Of a DNA stretch of 64,000 nucleotides, positions 35,065 to 44,323 are shown piece by piece. The notes under the pieces are model-generated. The model was not told the origin of the DNA. It did no database searches and saw only the letters and a list, made by a program, of their open reading frames with translations. A program made the position numbers and the translations under genes. Every line of letters starts with the position of its first letter. The stretch's first letter is position 1. The DNA is from Bacillota bacterium (lineage in GTDB: Bacteria; Bacillota; Clostridia; Acetivibrionales; Acetivibrionaceae). The stretch covers positions 14,574 to 78,573 of the forward strand of contig JAEWSG010000206.1 in NCBI GenBank assembly GCA_023398495.1, in the 5' to 3' direction.

Positions 35065-36720
35065 ATGGAAGGGAAAAGAATAAAATGGGGAAATATCATT
35101 ATATTTTTACTTATAATTGCTGCTGGAATTGCTGCTTTTAACTATAAAGGAAACGGATCGAACGGTGGCTTCTTTGGGTTCTTTTCAAATAATGATAAAG
35201 AAAAGCAGAAAGATCCGCTTGATAGTGGTGATAGTACCCCGAATAATGGTTCTAAAGGTAATGGAAATAATTTTGGCTCTTCAAACAGTGACTTTGTTAT
35301 GGGATTGGATAGTTGGATAGGTGGGACACCGATTTTAATCGGATTAAGCAGAGAGTATAACAGGGACTATTCGCTTAGTATGGACGTAGAGTATATACCC
35401 TTTGATAATGACAGGATAAAAGCGTTAAGTGATGGGAAAATTCATGCCACTGAAATGTCACTCCCGGCATTCATGAAATTTCAGGAAGAATACCCAGATG
35501 CGGGAGTTATAGTGGGTATCACGGATTTTTCACGTGGTGCTGACGGAATTGTTGCTAAAGCTGATGTTAAAGACTTGAATGATATAGAAGATAGAAAAGT
35601 ATCCTATGTAGGAGATGGCACAGGTAAATTTATATTAAACAAATTTTTAAGGTTGGTTGGTTTGAGATATCAGGACATAGAACCTATTGAAAGAGAAGAA
35701 ATGTCAGAAGTTATTGATGACCTTAAATCGGGGAATGCCGACGTAATTGTGTCATGGAGCCCGGATATGAATATTGCCGTTAATGAAATAAACGCTGCAA
35801 GGCCCGGTTCGGTAAAAGTCCTTATAACAACAAAGGAAGTTCCGGATCTGGTACCAACCATGTTGGTTGCAAACAAAAACTATATGCAAAAAAATCCTGA
35901 AAAGGTTGAGAGTTTTATCAAAACCTGGTATGCAGCTTCAAAATATATAATTGAGAAACCCGATAAGGCCTACGAAAAGCTCGCTGAATTGATGAGTGAA
36001 AATGGTGAATACGGGGAAGTTACAAAGCAGGATGTTGAAGCGTCATTTAAAGATATTAAATTGATGGCACTAAATGATACTTTGGGCTATTTTGGGATTA
36101 GCGGAAATGATAACAAGTTGGATGGAATAATTAATGATACGGTTGAAACCTGGAAGAGATACGGTGACTTGAACATGGATTTCAAGCTATCACAAGAGAT
36201 AGCTTATAAAGGATATCTGGAAAATATAAATAACTCTTCGGAAATTAAAGAACTTCTTGTGGGGGCAGTTGATTCCGGTGTATCAGGAAGTGAAGGACAG
36301 ACAGAAGAGCCGAAGAAGGAATTCAAGCAACAGGATGAGCAGAGTATAGAGCAAAATACTGAAAGAGTTGCAAAAGTTGATATTCCATCAGTATATTATG
36401 ATTCCGGAAAGGCTGCGGTTAAGGCAGAATCAATTGCGGTGCTTGAAGAAGTGAGGGGTATATTGGCCCAATTCCCTGAGTATTATCTGATTATAGATGC
36501 CCATACCGATTCAGTAGGTGGTAATGAAAACAACCTTCAGCTCTCAAAGGACAGAGCAGCAGAAGTTAAAAAATACCTGGTGCAAAAGGGTGTGGACGAG
36601 AAGAGAATAATTTCAAGAGGGTGGGGAGAGGATAAGCCAATAGTTGCAAATGAGACAACTGAAGAGGATAAGGCAAAGAACAGAAGGACAGAATTTATTC
36701 TCACAAGAGAAATAGGATAA
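35065..36720 (+). CDS. Substrate-binding protein fused to OmpA domain
   Basis: 551 residues: one N-terminal transmembrane helix (11-26), a Gly/Asn/Ser linker, a periplasmic-binding-protein domain of the NitT/TauT or phosphate type (about 75-390; WIGGTPILIGLSREY, KVSYVGDGTGKFILNKF, VIVSWSPDMN), a charged linker and an OmpA C-terminal domain (about 440-551; VYYDSGKAAVKAES, IIDAHTDSVGG, RGWGEDKPI, NRRTEF). The second domain normally binds peptidoglycan. No permease genes lie beside it, so it may be a sensor or wall-anchored binder. AGGAGG precedes the ATG. Confidence 0.88.
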   Translation: MEGKRIKWGNIIIFLLIIAAGIAAFNYKGNGSNGGFFGFFSNNDKEKQKDPLDSGDSTPNNGSKGNGNNFGSSNSDFVMGLDSWIGGTPILIGLSREYNRDYSLSMDVEYIPFDNDRIKALSDGKIHATEMSLPAFMKFQEEYPDAGVIVGITDFSRGADGIVAKADVKDLNDIEDRKVSYVGDGTGKFILNKFLRLVGLRYQDIEPIEREEMSEVIDDLKSGNADVIVSWSPDMNIAVNEINAARPGSVKVLITTKEVPDLVPTMLVANKNYMQKNPEKVESFIKTWYAASKYIIEKPDKAYEKLAELMSENGEYGEVTKQDVEASFKDIKLMALNDTLGYFGISGNDNKLDGIINDTVETWKRYGDLNMDFKLSQEIAYKGYLENINNSSEIKELLVGAVDSGVSGSEGQTEEPKKEFKQQDEQSIEQNTERVAKVDIPSVYYDSGKAAVKAESIAVLEEVRGILAQFPEYYLIIDAHTDSVGGNENNLQLSKDRAAEVKKYLVQKGVDEKRIISRGWGEDKPIVANETTEEDKAKNRRTEFILTREIG

Positions 36721-36768
36721 GTTCTTTACAATATACACTTTCTACAAATTGGAGGCAAAGGACTATTT

Positions 36769-37533
36769 ATGCGTTTTAAGATGTTTTTAAAAGCGGCTAC
36801 AAAGCTGAAAAATATAGCTTTACTGACTATTGTTATCGGTATATTTATAGCTACAGGCTATCTGCCGCTTCTCCTTGTGGGTGTTGCGGGATATGTTTAT
36901 TTTGTAATGCAGACTGCGAAAGATGAAGACTTTTTACGCGAGTTTAATTTAGAGCAGAAAGTAGAAGGCATACAAAACCTCAGCACGCAGTGTGACCGGT
37001 TTTATATGAATATAGTGAGAAGATTGCCTAACGGAATGAGAGAGAAGTTAAAGAACATATATGTCGAGAAGCAAGCTTTGATGGGCTATTACAGTCAGGT
37101 TAAGAGTGATCCGCTGAAGCAGAGAATAGTTGAGCAGGCATTAAACCTTGTTATTGTATATTTTAAATTGATGTATAACTACAGCATAAGAGCTAAAGAA
37201 ATATATACTGCAAACGTAAGTAAAGTTGAAGAGCGTTTAAAGAATAACAGAAGAAAGAAAGATTTCCTTAAAAATCCCGGAGCAATGGCTGACCTCGAAA
37301 AAGCGATTGAATTGGATGAGCGGCTATTGGAAAGGATAAGAAATGAAAAAAATGAGCTTGAAATGGTACATTCAAAAATGGACTATATTGAAAGTGCAAT
37401 AGTTACGTTTAAACATCAAATTATTTCAAACGCAGATTCAGATCCTGCACTGTCCGATATTGATAGCGTGGTAAATGAGGCGATTGCTTTAGATGATGTT
37501 TTATCAAACAGAAATAATAGAATGAAGCTGTGA
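36769..37533 (+). CDS. Hypothetical membrane protein with coiled coil
   Basis: 254 residues following the previous gene after 48 bases, presumably same operon. A hydrophobic hairpin at about 17-48, then a long charged helical region (about 90-225) likely to form coiled coils. TTGGAGG precedes the ATG. I do not recognise the family. Context suggests it works with the substrate-binding/OmpA protein at the membrane. A terminator follows. Confidence 0.75.
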   Translation: MRFKMFLKAATKLKNIALLTIVIGIFIATGYLPLLLVGVAGYVYFVMQTAKDEDFLREFNLEQKVEGIQNLSTQCDRFYMNIVRRLPNGMREKLKNIYVEKQALMGYYSQVKSDPLKQRIVEQALNLVIVYFKLMYNYSIRAKEIYTANVSKVEERLKNNRRKKDFLKNPGAMADLEKAIELDERLLERIRNEKNELEMVHSKMDYIESAIVTFKHQIISNADSDPALSDIDSVVNEAIALDDVLSNRNNRMKL

Positions 37534-37589
37534 TAGAAATCTTTCCGGTATATAAAGTGAAATTCTGTTATATAATACTCCAAATAAAA

Positions 37590-37625
37590 AGGCTCCATAT
37601 TTCTTAAATATATGTGGAGTCTTTT
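37590..37625 (+). terminator. Terminator after the coiled-coil gene
   Basis: AGGCTCCATAT pairs with ATATGTGGAGTCT around TTCTTAA (G-T pairs included), followed by TTTT. Confidence 0.75.
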
Positions 37626-37676
37626 AATAATTCCGACAGGTATTGTTTTGCCCTTTATGCCCGATTTTAGCTGAGT

Positions 37677-38648
37677 TTATTCTTTTGCCTTTTCCATTCT
37701 TGTGATTTTTCTATTCTTAGACTTTGTGGAAGGGGCATCCATCCCTTCTGTTCCGATTAGAACCATGCCTATGATTACGAGAAAACCTCCAAGCCACTGT
37801 CGGCAATTGATGTTTTCGTATAATATTAATGTCGATAGCACCATAGAGGTAAACGGCATCATGCCAGAAAAGGCTGCTGCTGTGAATATACCACACCGTT
37901 TTATTCCAGAGTACCAGCAGATAAATGCCAGAGCCGTTACAAATACACCGTTCCAAAGAAGAGCCATCCATTCCAAAATGCCGATTTCTGCAAGTCCCTT
38001 CAAGGGTTGCTCAAACACAGCAGGGAACAGGCATAGAATCAGAGCAATTGCCGATACAATTGCGGTCTGTGAAACAGGACTTGAGGCTTCTTTCGATGTT
38101 GCTGCAGCTTTAACGGCGGAAATACGTGACAATGTGTTAAAGGTGGATTCACTAGCTGCCGCACATAGCACGAGCATATTCCCGCTAATATGTTCCGCAG
38201 ATAAACCGCTTCCCGTCGTTAACACTCCCTGGATTATTAGAATACCTCCTATTGTACACAGTATTCCTATAAGTTTTCCATGGCTGACCGGCTCTCTCAA
38301 TACAAAAACAGCCATAAGCGCCGTTATGGCAGGTGTTGTGCCTGTGAGTATTCCTGCTTCTCCAGCACTAGTGTAATTAAGTCCGTATAGCAAAAACGTT
38401 CGGAACAGAAAAATACCGCATAAGGCCTGAAGTGTTAAAAGCAAAAAACTGCGAAACGACATTAGCTGAAGGTATCGGACAAGCTGTTTGCCGCATAACG
38501 GAACCAAAAACATGAGCGCAAAAAACAGGCTTACTGCTGTAATTGTAAAAGTCCCAAGTTTTCCAACAACAAATCTAGCTGAAATAACACTAGTTCCCGC
38601 CAGTGAAAAAGCACATATCAAGTACAATTTTCCGTTTAATCGATTCAT
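37677..38648 (-). CDS. EamA/DMT-family transporter
   Basis: 323 residues from ATG 38648 (GGGGAG upstream, MNRLNGK start; an in-frame ATG at 38687 lies across the divergent promoter). Ten hydrophobic helices in two EamA repeats (LICAFSLAGTSVISARFVVG, and LLWNGVFVTALAFICWYSG in the second). Probably exports metabolites or amino acids. Divergent from a MocR-type regulator, which is probably its controller. Confidence 0.88.
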   Translation of the reverse strand: MNRLNGKLYLICAFSLAGTSVISARFVVGKLGTFTITAVSLFFALMFLVPLCGKQLVRYLQLMSFRSFLLLTLQALCGIFLFRTFLLYGLNYTSAGEAGILTGTTPAITALMAVFVLREPVSHGKLIGILCTIGGILIIQGVLTTGSGLSAEHISGNMLVLCAAASESTFNTLSRISAVKAAATSKEASSPVSQTAIVSAIALILCLFPAVFEQPLKGLAEIGILEWMALLWNGVFVTALAFICWYSGIKRCGIFTAAAFSGMMPFTSMVLSTLILYENINCRQWLGGFLVIIGMVLIGTEGMDAPSTKSKNRKITRMEKAKE

Positions 38649-38670
38649 TTTGATTTCTCCCCAAAATTTG

Positions 38671-38698
38671 TTGTATTCTCTTTGCATTATGGTATAAT
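38671..38698 (+). promoter_or_regulatory. Promoter of the MocR-type gene
   Basis: TTGTAT at 38671-38676, 16-base spacer, TATAAT at 38693-38698. It lies in the divergent gap, so binding by the regulator could control both sides. Confidence 0.65.
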
Positions 38699-38768
38699 TT
38701 TACTCGGATCACTGGCTCTTTTAAAGGTCCAGTACAGCATGTATTTCACAGATCCAGTTGGGGGCATT

Positions 38769-40166
38769 ATGTTAGGAATTGAATTGAATCGAAATAGCGG
38801 ATTACAGTTATGGCGTCAAATTTACCAGGCCTTAAAGGAGCTGATGCTGTCCGGCCAGCTAAAGGCAGGAGAAGGATTGCCATCCACACGAGAATTAGCA
38901 AAGGAGCTGAAGGTTTCCCGTAATACTGTTTGCGAGGCTTATGACCTGCTGATTTCAGAGGGCTACGTTGTAAGTCGGCAAGGAGCTTCAACGCGAGTTG
39001 CTGACGGCTTGTGTATTGAACCGGTCGAATCTTCGCTGCCTCCCAAAATAGAAAAACATACTGGTAGAAACATTTTGGTAAACTTTGGGACAGGTCGGCC
39101 CGACGTAAGGCAATTTCCCAGATTTCTTTGGCAACAGTTAATGAACAAAGCTTCTGAGGCGTTGCCCCTTGAGGCTTTTGGTTATAGCGGACCACAGGGA
39201 TTACCTGAACTGCGGGGAGAAATCGCCTCTTGGCTGTTTAGGAGCAGAGGACTTAAGGTTTCATCGGATGATATCTTTATTACTGCCGGTGCAACACACG
39301 GACTACATCTGATTGCGGATATGTTGTGTGGAGACGGAAAAAAGATATTGATGGAGGACCCCTGCCATATCGGAATGCTTGGCACATTCATTAACAAGGG
39401 CTGCACCATTGTTCCCATACCGGTTGATGCCGAGGGGCTGCAGATCGATTACCTGCCCAACTGCAAAAGTATAGGAGTAATCTATGTTACACCATCTCAT
39501 CAGTTCCCGTTGGGAGGAATTCTTCCCGCATCACGCCGAGCCGCATTGATTCGCTTTGCTAGAGAAAATAACCTTTATATAATTGAAGACGATTATGACA
39601 GTGAATTCCGGTATGAAGGAGAGACTATCGCTCCGCTTTACTCATTAGACACGCAGCGTGTGATTTATGTGGGAACCTTCAGCAAATCAGTTTTCCCGGC
39701 ACTGAGGATAGGCTATGTAATTCTGCCTTATCAACTTCAAGAAAAATGGCGTGATCTTCGTACCCATACGGATGTACAGAACCCACCCTTTGAGCAGGCT
39801 GCTTTAGCAGAGTTTTTGAAGACGCGCAAGTTTGACCGACATGTGCAAAAGATGCGCAAAATTTATGGTAAGCGTCGGCAGATGTTATTGGAGTCGCTGG
39901 AAGAAGCCTTTAACAACAAGTGGATTGCTTATGGAGATTCTGCCGGGTTACATGTCGCTATAGACTTTTGGGGTATGCGATTTGACGACGCATTCAAAAA
40001 TATCTGTCTAAAGAACGGAATATATATTACTCCTGTAGAAAGCCACTGTATAGAAAAAGGCAGGCACCAAAGCAAGTTGCTTATTGGTTATGGGCACCTG
40101 GAATCTGATGTAATCAAAGACGGTGTTGCACTATTGTCTACTATTATTAAGAAAATGAATAGCTGA
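38769..40166 (+). CDS. MocR/PdxR-type regulator (GntR plus aminotransferase domain)
   Basis: 465 residues from ATG 38769 after GGGGG; the in-frame upstream ATG 38682 precedes the promoter -10. N-terminal GntR winged helix (QLWRQIYQALKELMLSG, LPSTRELAKELKVSRNTV), then a fold-type I aminotransferase domain with the PLP lysine in GTFSKSVFPALRIGYV and cofactor aspartate region IIEDDYDSEF. Such proteins sense pyridoxal phosphate or amino acids. Gene layout suggests control of the divergent EamA exporter. Confidence 0.93.
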   Translation: MLGIELNRNSGLQLWRQIYQALKELMLSGQLKAGEGLPSTRELAKELKVSRNTVCEAYDLLISEGYVVSRQGASTRVADGLCIEPVESSLPPKIEKHTGRNILVNFGTGRPDVRQFPRFLWQQLMNKASEALPLEAFGYSGPQGLPELRGEIASWLFRSRGLKVSSDDIFITAGATHGLHLIADMLCGDGKKILMEDPCHIGMLGTFINKGCTIVPIPVDAEGLQIDYLPNCKSIGVIYVTPSHQFPLGGILPASRRAALIRFARENNLYIIEDDYDSEFRYEGETIAPLYSLDTQRVIYVGTFSKSVFPALRIGYVILPYQLQEKWRDLRTHTDVQNPPFEQAALAEFLKTRKFDRHVQKMRKIYGKRRQMLLESLEEAFNNKWIAYGDSAGLHVAIDFWGMRFDDAFKNICLKNGIYITPVESHCIEKGRHQSKLLIGYGHLESDVIKDGVALLSTIIKKMNS

Positions 40167-40211
40167 GTTGATATTATGAAGCTTATTTTATATAAAGAGC
40201 TAATAGTATAT

Positions 40212-40265
40212 CGCAGCGGAAGCTGCAATCAAAGTAGCAAATTCCGCTGCGATAAACAGATGAAC
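40212..40265. repeat. Repeat family D, copy 2
   Basis: 54 bases whose reverse complement matches 14868-14921 at about 49 positions. CGCAGCGGAA and TTCCGCTGCG form a perfect 10-pair stem. Placed between converging genes. Confidence 0.8.
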
Positions 40266-40276
40266 TATATCTTCTC

Positions 40277-40312
40277 AAAAAGTGTCTTATAGCGCTTATG
40301 CTATGAGACTTT
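40277..40312 (-). terminator. Terminator of the dockerin-esterase gene
   Basis: On the minus strand, GTCTCATAGC pairs with GCTATAAGAC (G-T pair) around ATAAGC, followed by ACTTTTTG. Confidence 0.75.
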
Positions 40313-40319
40313 CAATTAA

Positions 40320-41951
40320 TCACGGAACGTCCAATTCAAAGGAGACACAGTAATTTGGATGTATGATTCCTGTTGTGCTGCCTGTAAATTTATCCGAATC
40401 TATAAGTTGTCCCCAGCGAAAGGTTCCATCAGGTCTTTTTTGACCGCTGCCGGTAAAGGCATAACCTACCTTTAATCCTGTAGCAGGTAGGTCATTTGCA
40501 CAAGTTATTTTTACTGAATTACCTGAAATCTCTACCGAGCTTATTGCAATTTTTCCGTTCTGTGTATATACTTCAAACCCTTTTCCGTTTTTCCACTCAG
40601 TTACGTTTTGGTTTGGTGCAGGTAATTTAGTATCCCATACCAACGGTTCTGTAGGAACATGGAAATTAACAGTAATTACTCTGTCCTCACGTTCTACGCT
40701 TGTTGGTTTTAGTGGCTGCCAGTCATTACCTAAAACTACTTTCTGATAATATACTCTTGCATATTGTTCACCGAGTTGCTGATATCCGCTTGCAGTCAGG
40801 TGTACCGAATCAGGTGCGTAATTATTTTGGTAATTAGGAATAGTTATGATGTCATCGGGATAATCCAAGTTGGCACGCCATTGAGCCAAAAGGGCTGCGG
40901 ATGTGCCGCTTGCTCCGCAGGAATGCATTTGAGCAACAAAAAGAGGAATGTTTTGTGTTTGGCCGGTAATGGCCTTTAAATCAGTATTATAGTCTGACCA
41001 TAATTTGCGAAGCTCGTTTTCATAATTGGTATTCCCAGAATCTCTTTCACCGTGAGTGATAATTACGGCACCAACTCCATATGTTTTACCGGCCTCGCTG
41101 GCAAGACGCTTGATTGCACTTACTTCAAAAAGAGTTGCTGCGTATGCACGGCCAACAGAACCAGTGTCTACAGCACCTTTGCGGAGTGCATCAATACCCT
41201 GTCCTGATTCTCCGACATTTGTCTGTGCCGTAATGTAGTCTTTATCCCAGTTTGTCCTTACCATATATGTAATTTGGTTGGCCATAGCCGAGTGCGGGGT
41301 TTCACCAAATATATTCCCCGGGTATGGACCGGGTGTCCAAAAGCCATAGACTCGTAAAGGTTCAACACATGGCACCATTTTAAACTTACTGTTATTTGGA
41401 TCAAGTGGTGGTATTGCTTCCTTTTCCAAGGATATTTTCAGGTTGTTATAAGGCTGGGTTGTGGTTAAAGCAGGATTGCCTTCTGCACCTACCGCAAGGC
41501 TTTGACCTGTGCCGATAACTCCTGCCCAGTCCCATGGTATGTTTAGACTGCTGGTAGTTGATTCAACCGGGAATTCTTGTATCATTCCCAGCAAATACAT
41601 TCTTAATAGTGCATAGTCAATTGAATTGACTTTTCCGTCTCCATTCAGGTCTGCTGCCTTATTTCCCTCCGGTATAGGAAAATCGGAAATCATACCTAAC
41701 ATATACATTCTAAAAGTCCCGAAGTCGATTGAATTGATATTGCCGTCACCATTTAAATCAGCATACTTATAATTTTTTGTTGTAGTCGTTTGTGCGAAAT
41801 TATTGTGGGGTATGCTTAATAGAAGAGTGGATAGAAGCATAATACAGCCAACTTTCAAACTATGGTTAACTAATTTTAGATTTGGATTTTTTGTTTTTGT
41901 CAAATTAGTTTGCTGATCGCAAAGTTTTTGCTTTTTAAATCTTTTTAACAC
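40320..41951 (-). CDS. Cellulosomal SGNH/SASA-type esterase with N-terminal dockerin
   Basis: 543 residues starting at GTG 41951 after AGGGGTG. A late signal peptide (hydrophobic core about 33-50) is followed at once by a type I dockerin (about 62-128; DLNGDGNINSIDF and DLNGDGKVNSIDY), then a carbohydrate-esterase domain: nucleophile block GTGQSLAVG near 147, HGERDSG, and the Asp/His pair in PDSVHLTASGY near 385, ending in a beta domain. Probably an acetylxylan-type esterase (SASA/CE6-like) on the cellulosome. The N-terminal position of the dockerin is less common than C-terminal. Confidence 0.85.
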   Translation of the reverse strand: MLKRFKKQKLCDQQTNLTKTKNPNLKLVNHSLKVGCIMLLSTLLLSIPHNNFAQTTTTKNYKYADLNGDGNINSIDFGTFRMYMLGMISDFPIPEGNKAADLNGDGKVNSIDYALLRMYLLGMIQEFPVESTTSSLNIPWDWAGVIGTGQSLAVGAEGNPALTTTQPYNNLKISLEKEAIPPLDPNNSKFKMVPCVEPLRVYGFWTPGPYPGNIFGETPHSAMANQITYMVRTNWDKDYITAQTNVGESGQGIDALRKGAVDTGSVGRAYAATLFEVSAIKRLASEAGKTYGVGAVIITHGERDSGNTNYENELRKLWSDYNTDLKAITGQTQNIPLFVAQMHSCGASGTSAALLAQWRANLDYPDDIITIPNYQNNYAPDSVHLTASGYQQLGEQYARVYYQKVVLGNDWQPLKPTSVEREDRVITVNFHVPTEPLVWDTKLPAPNQNVTEWKNGKGFEVYTQNGKIAISSVEISGNSVKITCANDLPATGLKVGYAFTGSGQKRPDGTFRWGQLIDSDKFTGSTTGIIHPNYCVSFELDVP

Positions 41952-41990
41952 AATAACACCCCTATCAAAAAATAATGTTAGATGAAAAAT

Positions 41991-42008
41991 GTTTGTAATG
42001 TTACAAAC
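41991..42008. promoter_or_regulatory. Operator-like palindrome
   Basis: Arms GTTTGTAA and TTACAAAC separated by two bases, about 12-30 bases downstream of the expected start of transcription of the dockerin-esterase gene. A likely regulator binding site. Confidence 0.55.
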
Positions 42009-42027
42009 GATATTGGATTACATTATT

Positions 42028-42056
42028 ATTTTATCAGTAATATGAAATATTCTCAA
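42028..42056 (-). promoter_or_regulatory. Promoter of the dockerin-esterase gene
   Basis: On the minus strand TTGAGA (42051-42056), 17-base spacer, TAAAAT (42028-42033). Confidence 0.75.
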
Positions 42057-42589
42057 TAATAAAAAAATAGAGAGCATATTATTTAGCTCTCTTTAGGGGA
42101 GTAAAATTGTGTCAAATGCTTGACACTTTTACACCTTACCATTCTAGCACATATACATTTATGAATCAATTCTAATTTTTTCAAATAATTATATAAAGCT
42201 AATTCTGGGTTCATAAGGCAAATAATTGAGTGTATGGTAAATGATGTACGCTCATATAGTGCATATTTTTCTTCGCATTTATTACATGCACCCGCTCATA
42301 TAAAGCACTATTTTAATTTTCAAAATATTGTGTTATGATAGTTTGTGTCGATGGTGGTCTGCTGGTGTGAATTTTAGTGATGCAGACCACTACTTTAGGT
42401 ATGGCAAAAATATAAGTTCCTATTCTGGATAACGAAAAAACTTGATTTGATAATGTTTTCAAAATATAAGAATAGGATGTTATTTTTCGTTATCCCTTAG
42501 TAAATATATCTGTGAAATTCTGAATATTAAAAGAGAATACCATTATACGGGCTATCGGTACAATTACAGAAAGCAAGGGAGTTATCTTC
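42057..42589. other. Long intergenic region upstream of the first MATE gene
   Basis: No gene seen in 533 bases. It holds hairpins: AGAGAGC/GCTCTCT at about 42069-42095 with a short T-run, GTGTCAA/TTGACAC at about 42109-42126, and GTGGTCTGC/GCAGACCAC at 42354-42390. Two phrases containing CGCTCATATA followed by AGTGC or AAGCACTA occur near 42250 and 42294. A family C repeat lies at 42410. I find no known riboswitch. Confidence 0.5.
42410..42496. repeat. Repeat family C, copy 2, with terminal hairpin
   Basis: Core 42410-42475 matches 46521-46586 and 4555-4612. Here GGATAACGAAAAA near the start is complementary to TTTTTCGTTATCC at 42482-42494, so the unit can fold as one long hairpin. It lies about 95 bases before a MATE gene, as does copy 3 (about 30 bases before the other). 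Confidence 0.75.
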
Positions 42590-44008
42590 ATGTATAAGCA
42601 CAACAACTTAACAAAAGGGGATGTAGTGAAGCAACTTATTGTGTTTGCATTTCCCTTCATTATATCGAATCTCATCCAGACTTTTTATAGCGTTGCGGAT
42701 ATGGTTATTGTGGGTAAATTCGATGGAACGGTCTGCATGTCAGGAGTTAATATCGGGGGGCAGGTTACCATGATATTGACAAATCTTGCTGTAGGCTTGA
42801 GTGCTGGGGCAACGGTTTTAATTGCACAGTCTGTAGGAGCAGGAAAGACAAAACAGATGCAGAAAATAATAGGTACTTTGTTTAGTTCGTTGACTATCAC
42901 TGCCTTGATTATGACAGTGTTTATGCTTGCTATGCATGATCAGATTCTAAGACTGATTCAGACACCTCAGGAATCATTTGGTGAAGCAAGCAGTTATCTG
43001 ATAGTTACTGCAATTGGAACGATTTTTATTTTTGGGTATAATGCGTTAAGTTCCATAATGCGAGGTATGGGTGACAGCAAAAGACCCCTTTATTTTGTAG
43101 CAATAGCTTGCGTAGCTAATATTGTTTTAGACCTTTTGTTGGTTGGAGGCTTTAAAATGGGTGCTGCTGGTGCCGGAATTGCAACCATAATATCGCAGGC
43201 ACTCAGCATGTTTTTATGTATAATATATCTTATTAGAAAGAAATTTGTATTTGATTTTAAACTTAGATCGTTTTTGATTGATAAAATACAACTGAGAGAA
43301 ATATTAAAGCTGGGGCTTCCTATTTCTGTACAGAATCTAACGGCTAATTTATCTTTTCTTGTGCTTACAACTATTGTAAATACCATTGGTGTAACAGCAT
43401 CTGCAGCAGTAGGAGCAGTTGGAAAGTACAATGGTTTTGCAATCCTTCCGGCATTTGCAATGAATGCCGCAATTTCTACCATGTGTGCACAGAATTTAGG
43501 AGCGGGAAGAGAAGATAGGGCAAAGAAGACCTTCTTAACAGGAATGATTATCTCGTGTGTTATTTCATATATGATTTTTTTATTTACCGCCCTGTTACCA
43601 ACAGAGATACTTGGAATGTTTGCGGATGATAACGAGATGGTTTTGGCCGGTTTGCCATATTTACGTGCATTTAGTTTTGATTATCTTTTAGTGCCGATAG
43701 CCTTCAGTATGAATGGCTTGTTTGTAGGAGCCGGTCATACCTCATACTCCTTATTTAGCAGTGTTTTATCAAGTATTATTGTCAGAGCACCTATGGCATT
43801 CATACTATGCAATGTCGCAGGTTTGGGGTTGTTTGGGGTAGGTCTTTCAGTACCACTTGCGACCATTTGCTCTATACTGCTTAATCTTTGGTTTTACTTC
43901 TCGGGAAGGTGGAGAATTAGAAAAATCAACTTTGAAGAGAAAGACAATAATGATTTAGTAGATTTTACAAATGGTGAAGAAATAGGAAAAATGCAAGAAA
44001 ACTGCTAA
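42590..44008 (+). CDS. MATE-family efflux transporter
   Basis: 472 residues with twelve hydrophobic helices in two homologous halves. MATE signs: FAFPFIISNLIQTFYSVADMVIVGKF at the start, GLSAGATVLIAQSVGAGK, and MNAAISTMCAQNLGAGRED in the second half. Exports cationic drugs or metabolites in exchange for Na+ or H+. GGGAG about 10 bases upstream. Cargo unknown; a second MATE gene lies at 46615. Confidence 0.93.
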   Translation: MYKHNNLTKGDVVKQLIVFAFPFIISNLIQTFYSVADMVIVGKFDGTVCMSGVNIGGQVTMILTNLAVGLSAGATVLIAQSVGAGKTKQMQKIIGTLFSSLTITALIMTVFMLAMHDQILRLIQTPQESFGEASSYLIVTAIGTIFIFGYNALSSIMRGMGDSKRPLYFVAIACVANIVLDLLLVGGFKMGAAGAGIATIISQALSMFLCIIYLIRKKFVFDFKLRSFLIDKIQLREILKLGLPISVQNLTANLSFLVLTTIVNTIGVTASAAVGAVGKYNGFAILPAFAMNAAISTMCAQNLGAGREDRAKKTFLTGMIISCVISYMIFLFTALLPTEILGMFADDNEMVLAGLPYLRAFSFDYLLVPIAFSMNGLFVGAGHTSYSLFSSVLSSIIVRAPMAFILCNVAGLGLFGVGLSVPLATICSILLNLWFYFSGRWRIRKINFEEKDNNDLVDFTNGEEIGKMQENC

Positions 44009-44166
44009 GGAAATAATGGGTCTTTTATTTCTTGTTGCCTTAAATACAGGAAAATTTCACAACCATCTTGACTATCCCTGTATGATTGTATACAATTATA
44101 CAGGGATACATAAATTGCTGTGAAATGATCCAAACTACTTCTTAATGAAAAGTTAAGTCCTAATGA

Positions 44167-44283
44167 CTAGTGCTGATTAACAAAATAAAATTCTAGAATT
44201 TTATTTTGTTAATCAGCAAGAAACATAGGATGTGCATTTTGCATAATTCATTTCTAGAAATGAATTATGTTCAAAAGCACTAG
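44167..44283. repeat. Repeat family A, complete copy with two palindromes
   Basis: A 117-base element ending in inverted CTAGTGCT (44167-44174) and AGCACTAG (44276-44283). Inside are a perfect 48-base palindrome (44171-44218) and a perfect 28-base one (44242-44269), both centred on TTCTAGAA. Layout (two hairpins between matching ends) is the same as the copy at 3570. No ORF. Confidence 0.8.
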
Positions 44284-44323
44284 ACACATGAATTTATTGT
44301 CTGTGCAAAGGAGGAGAGCACAC

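Noticed and set aside
42057..42589. Riboswitch upstream of the MATE gene
   Set aside because: Several hairpins are present but none matches the guanidine, preQ1 or other aptamer cores I know; repeat C explains part of the structure.
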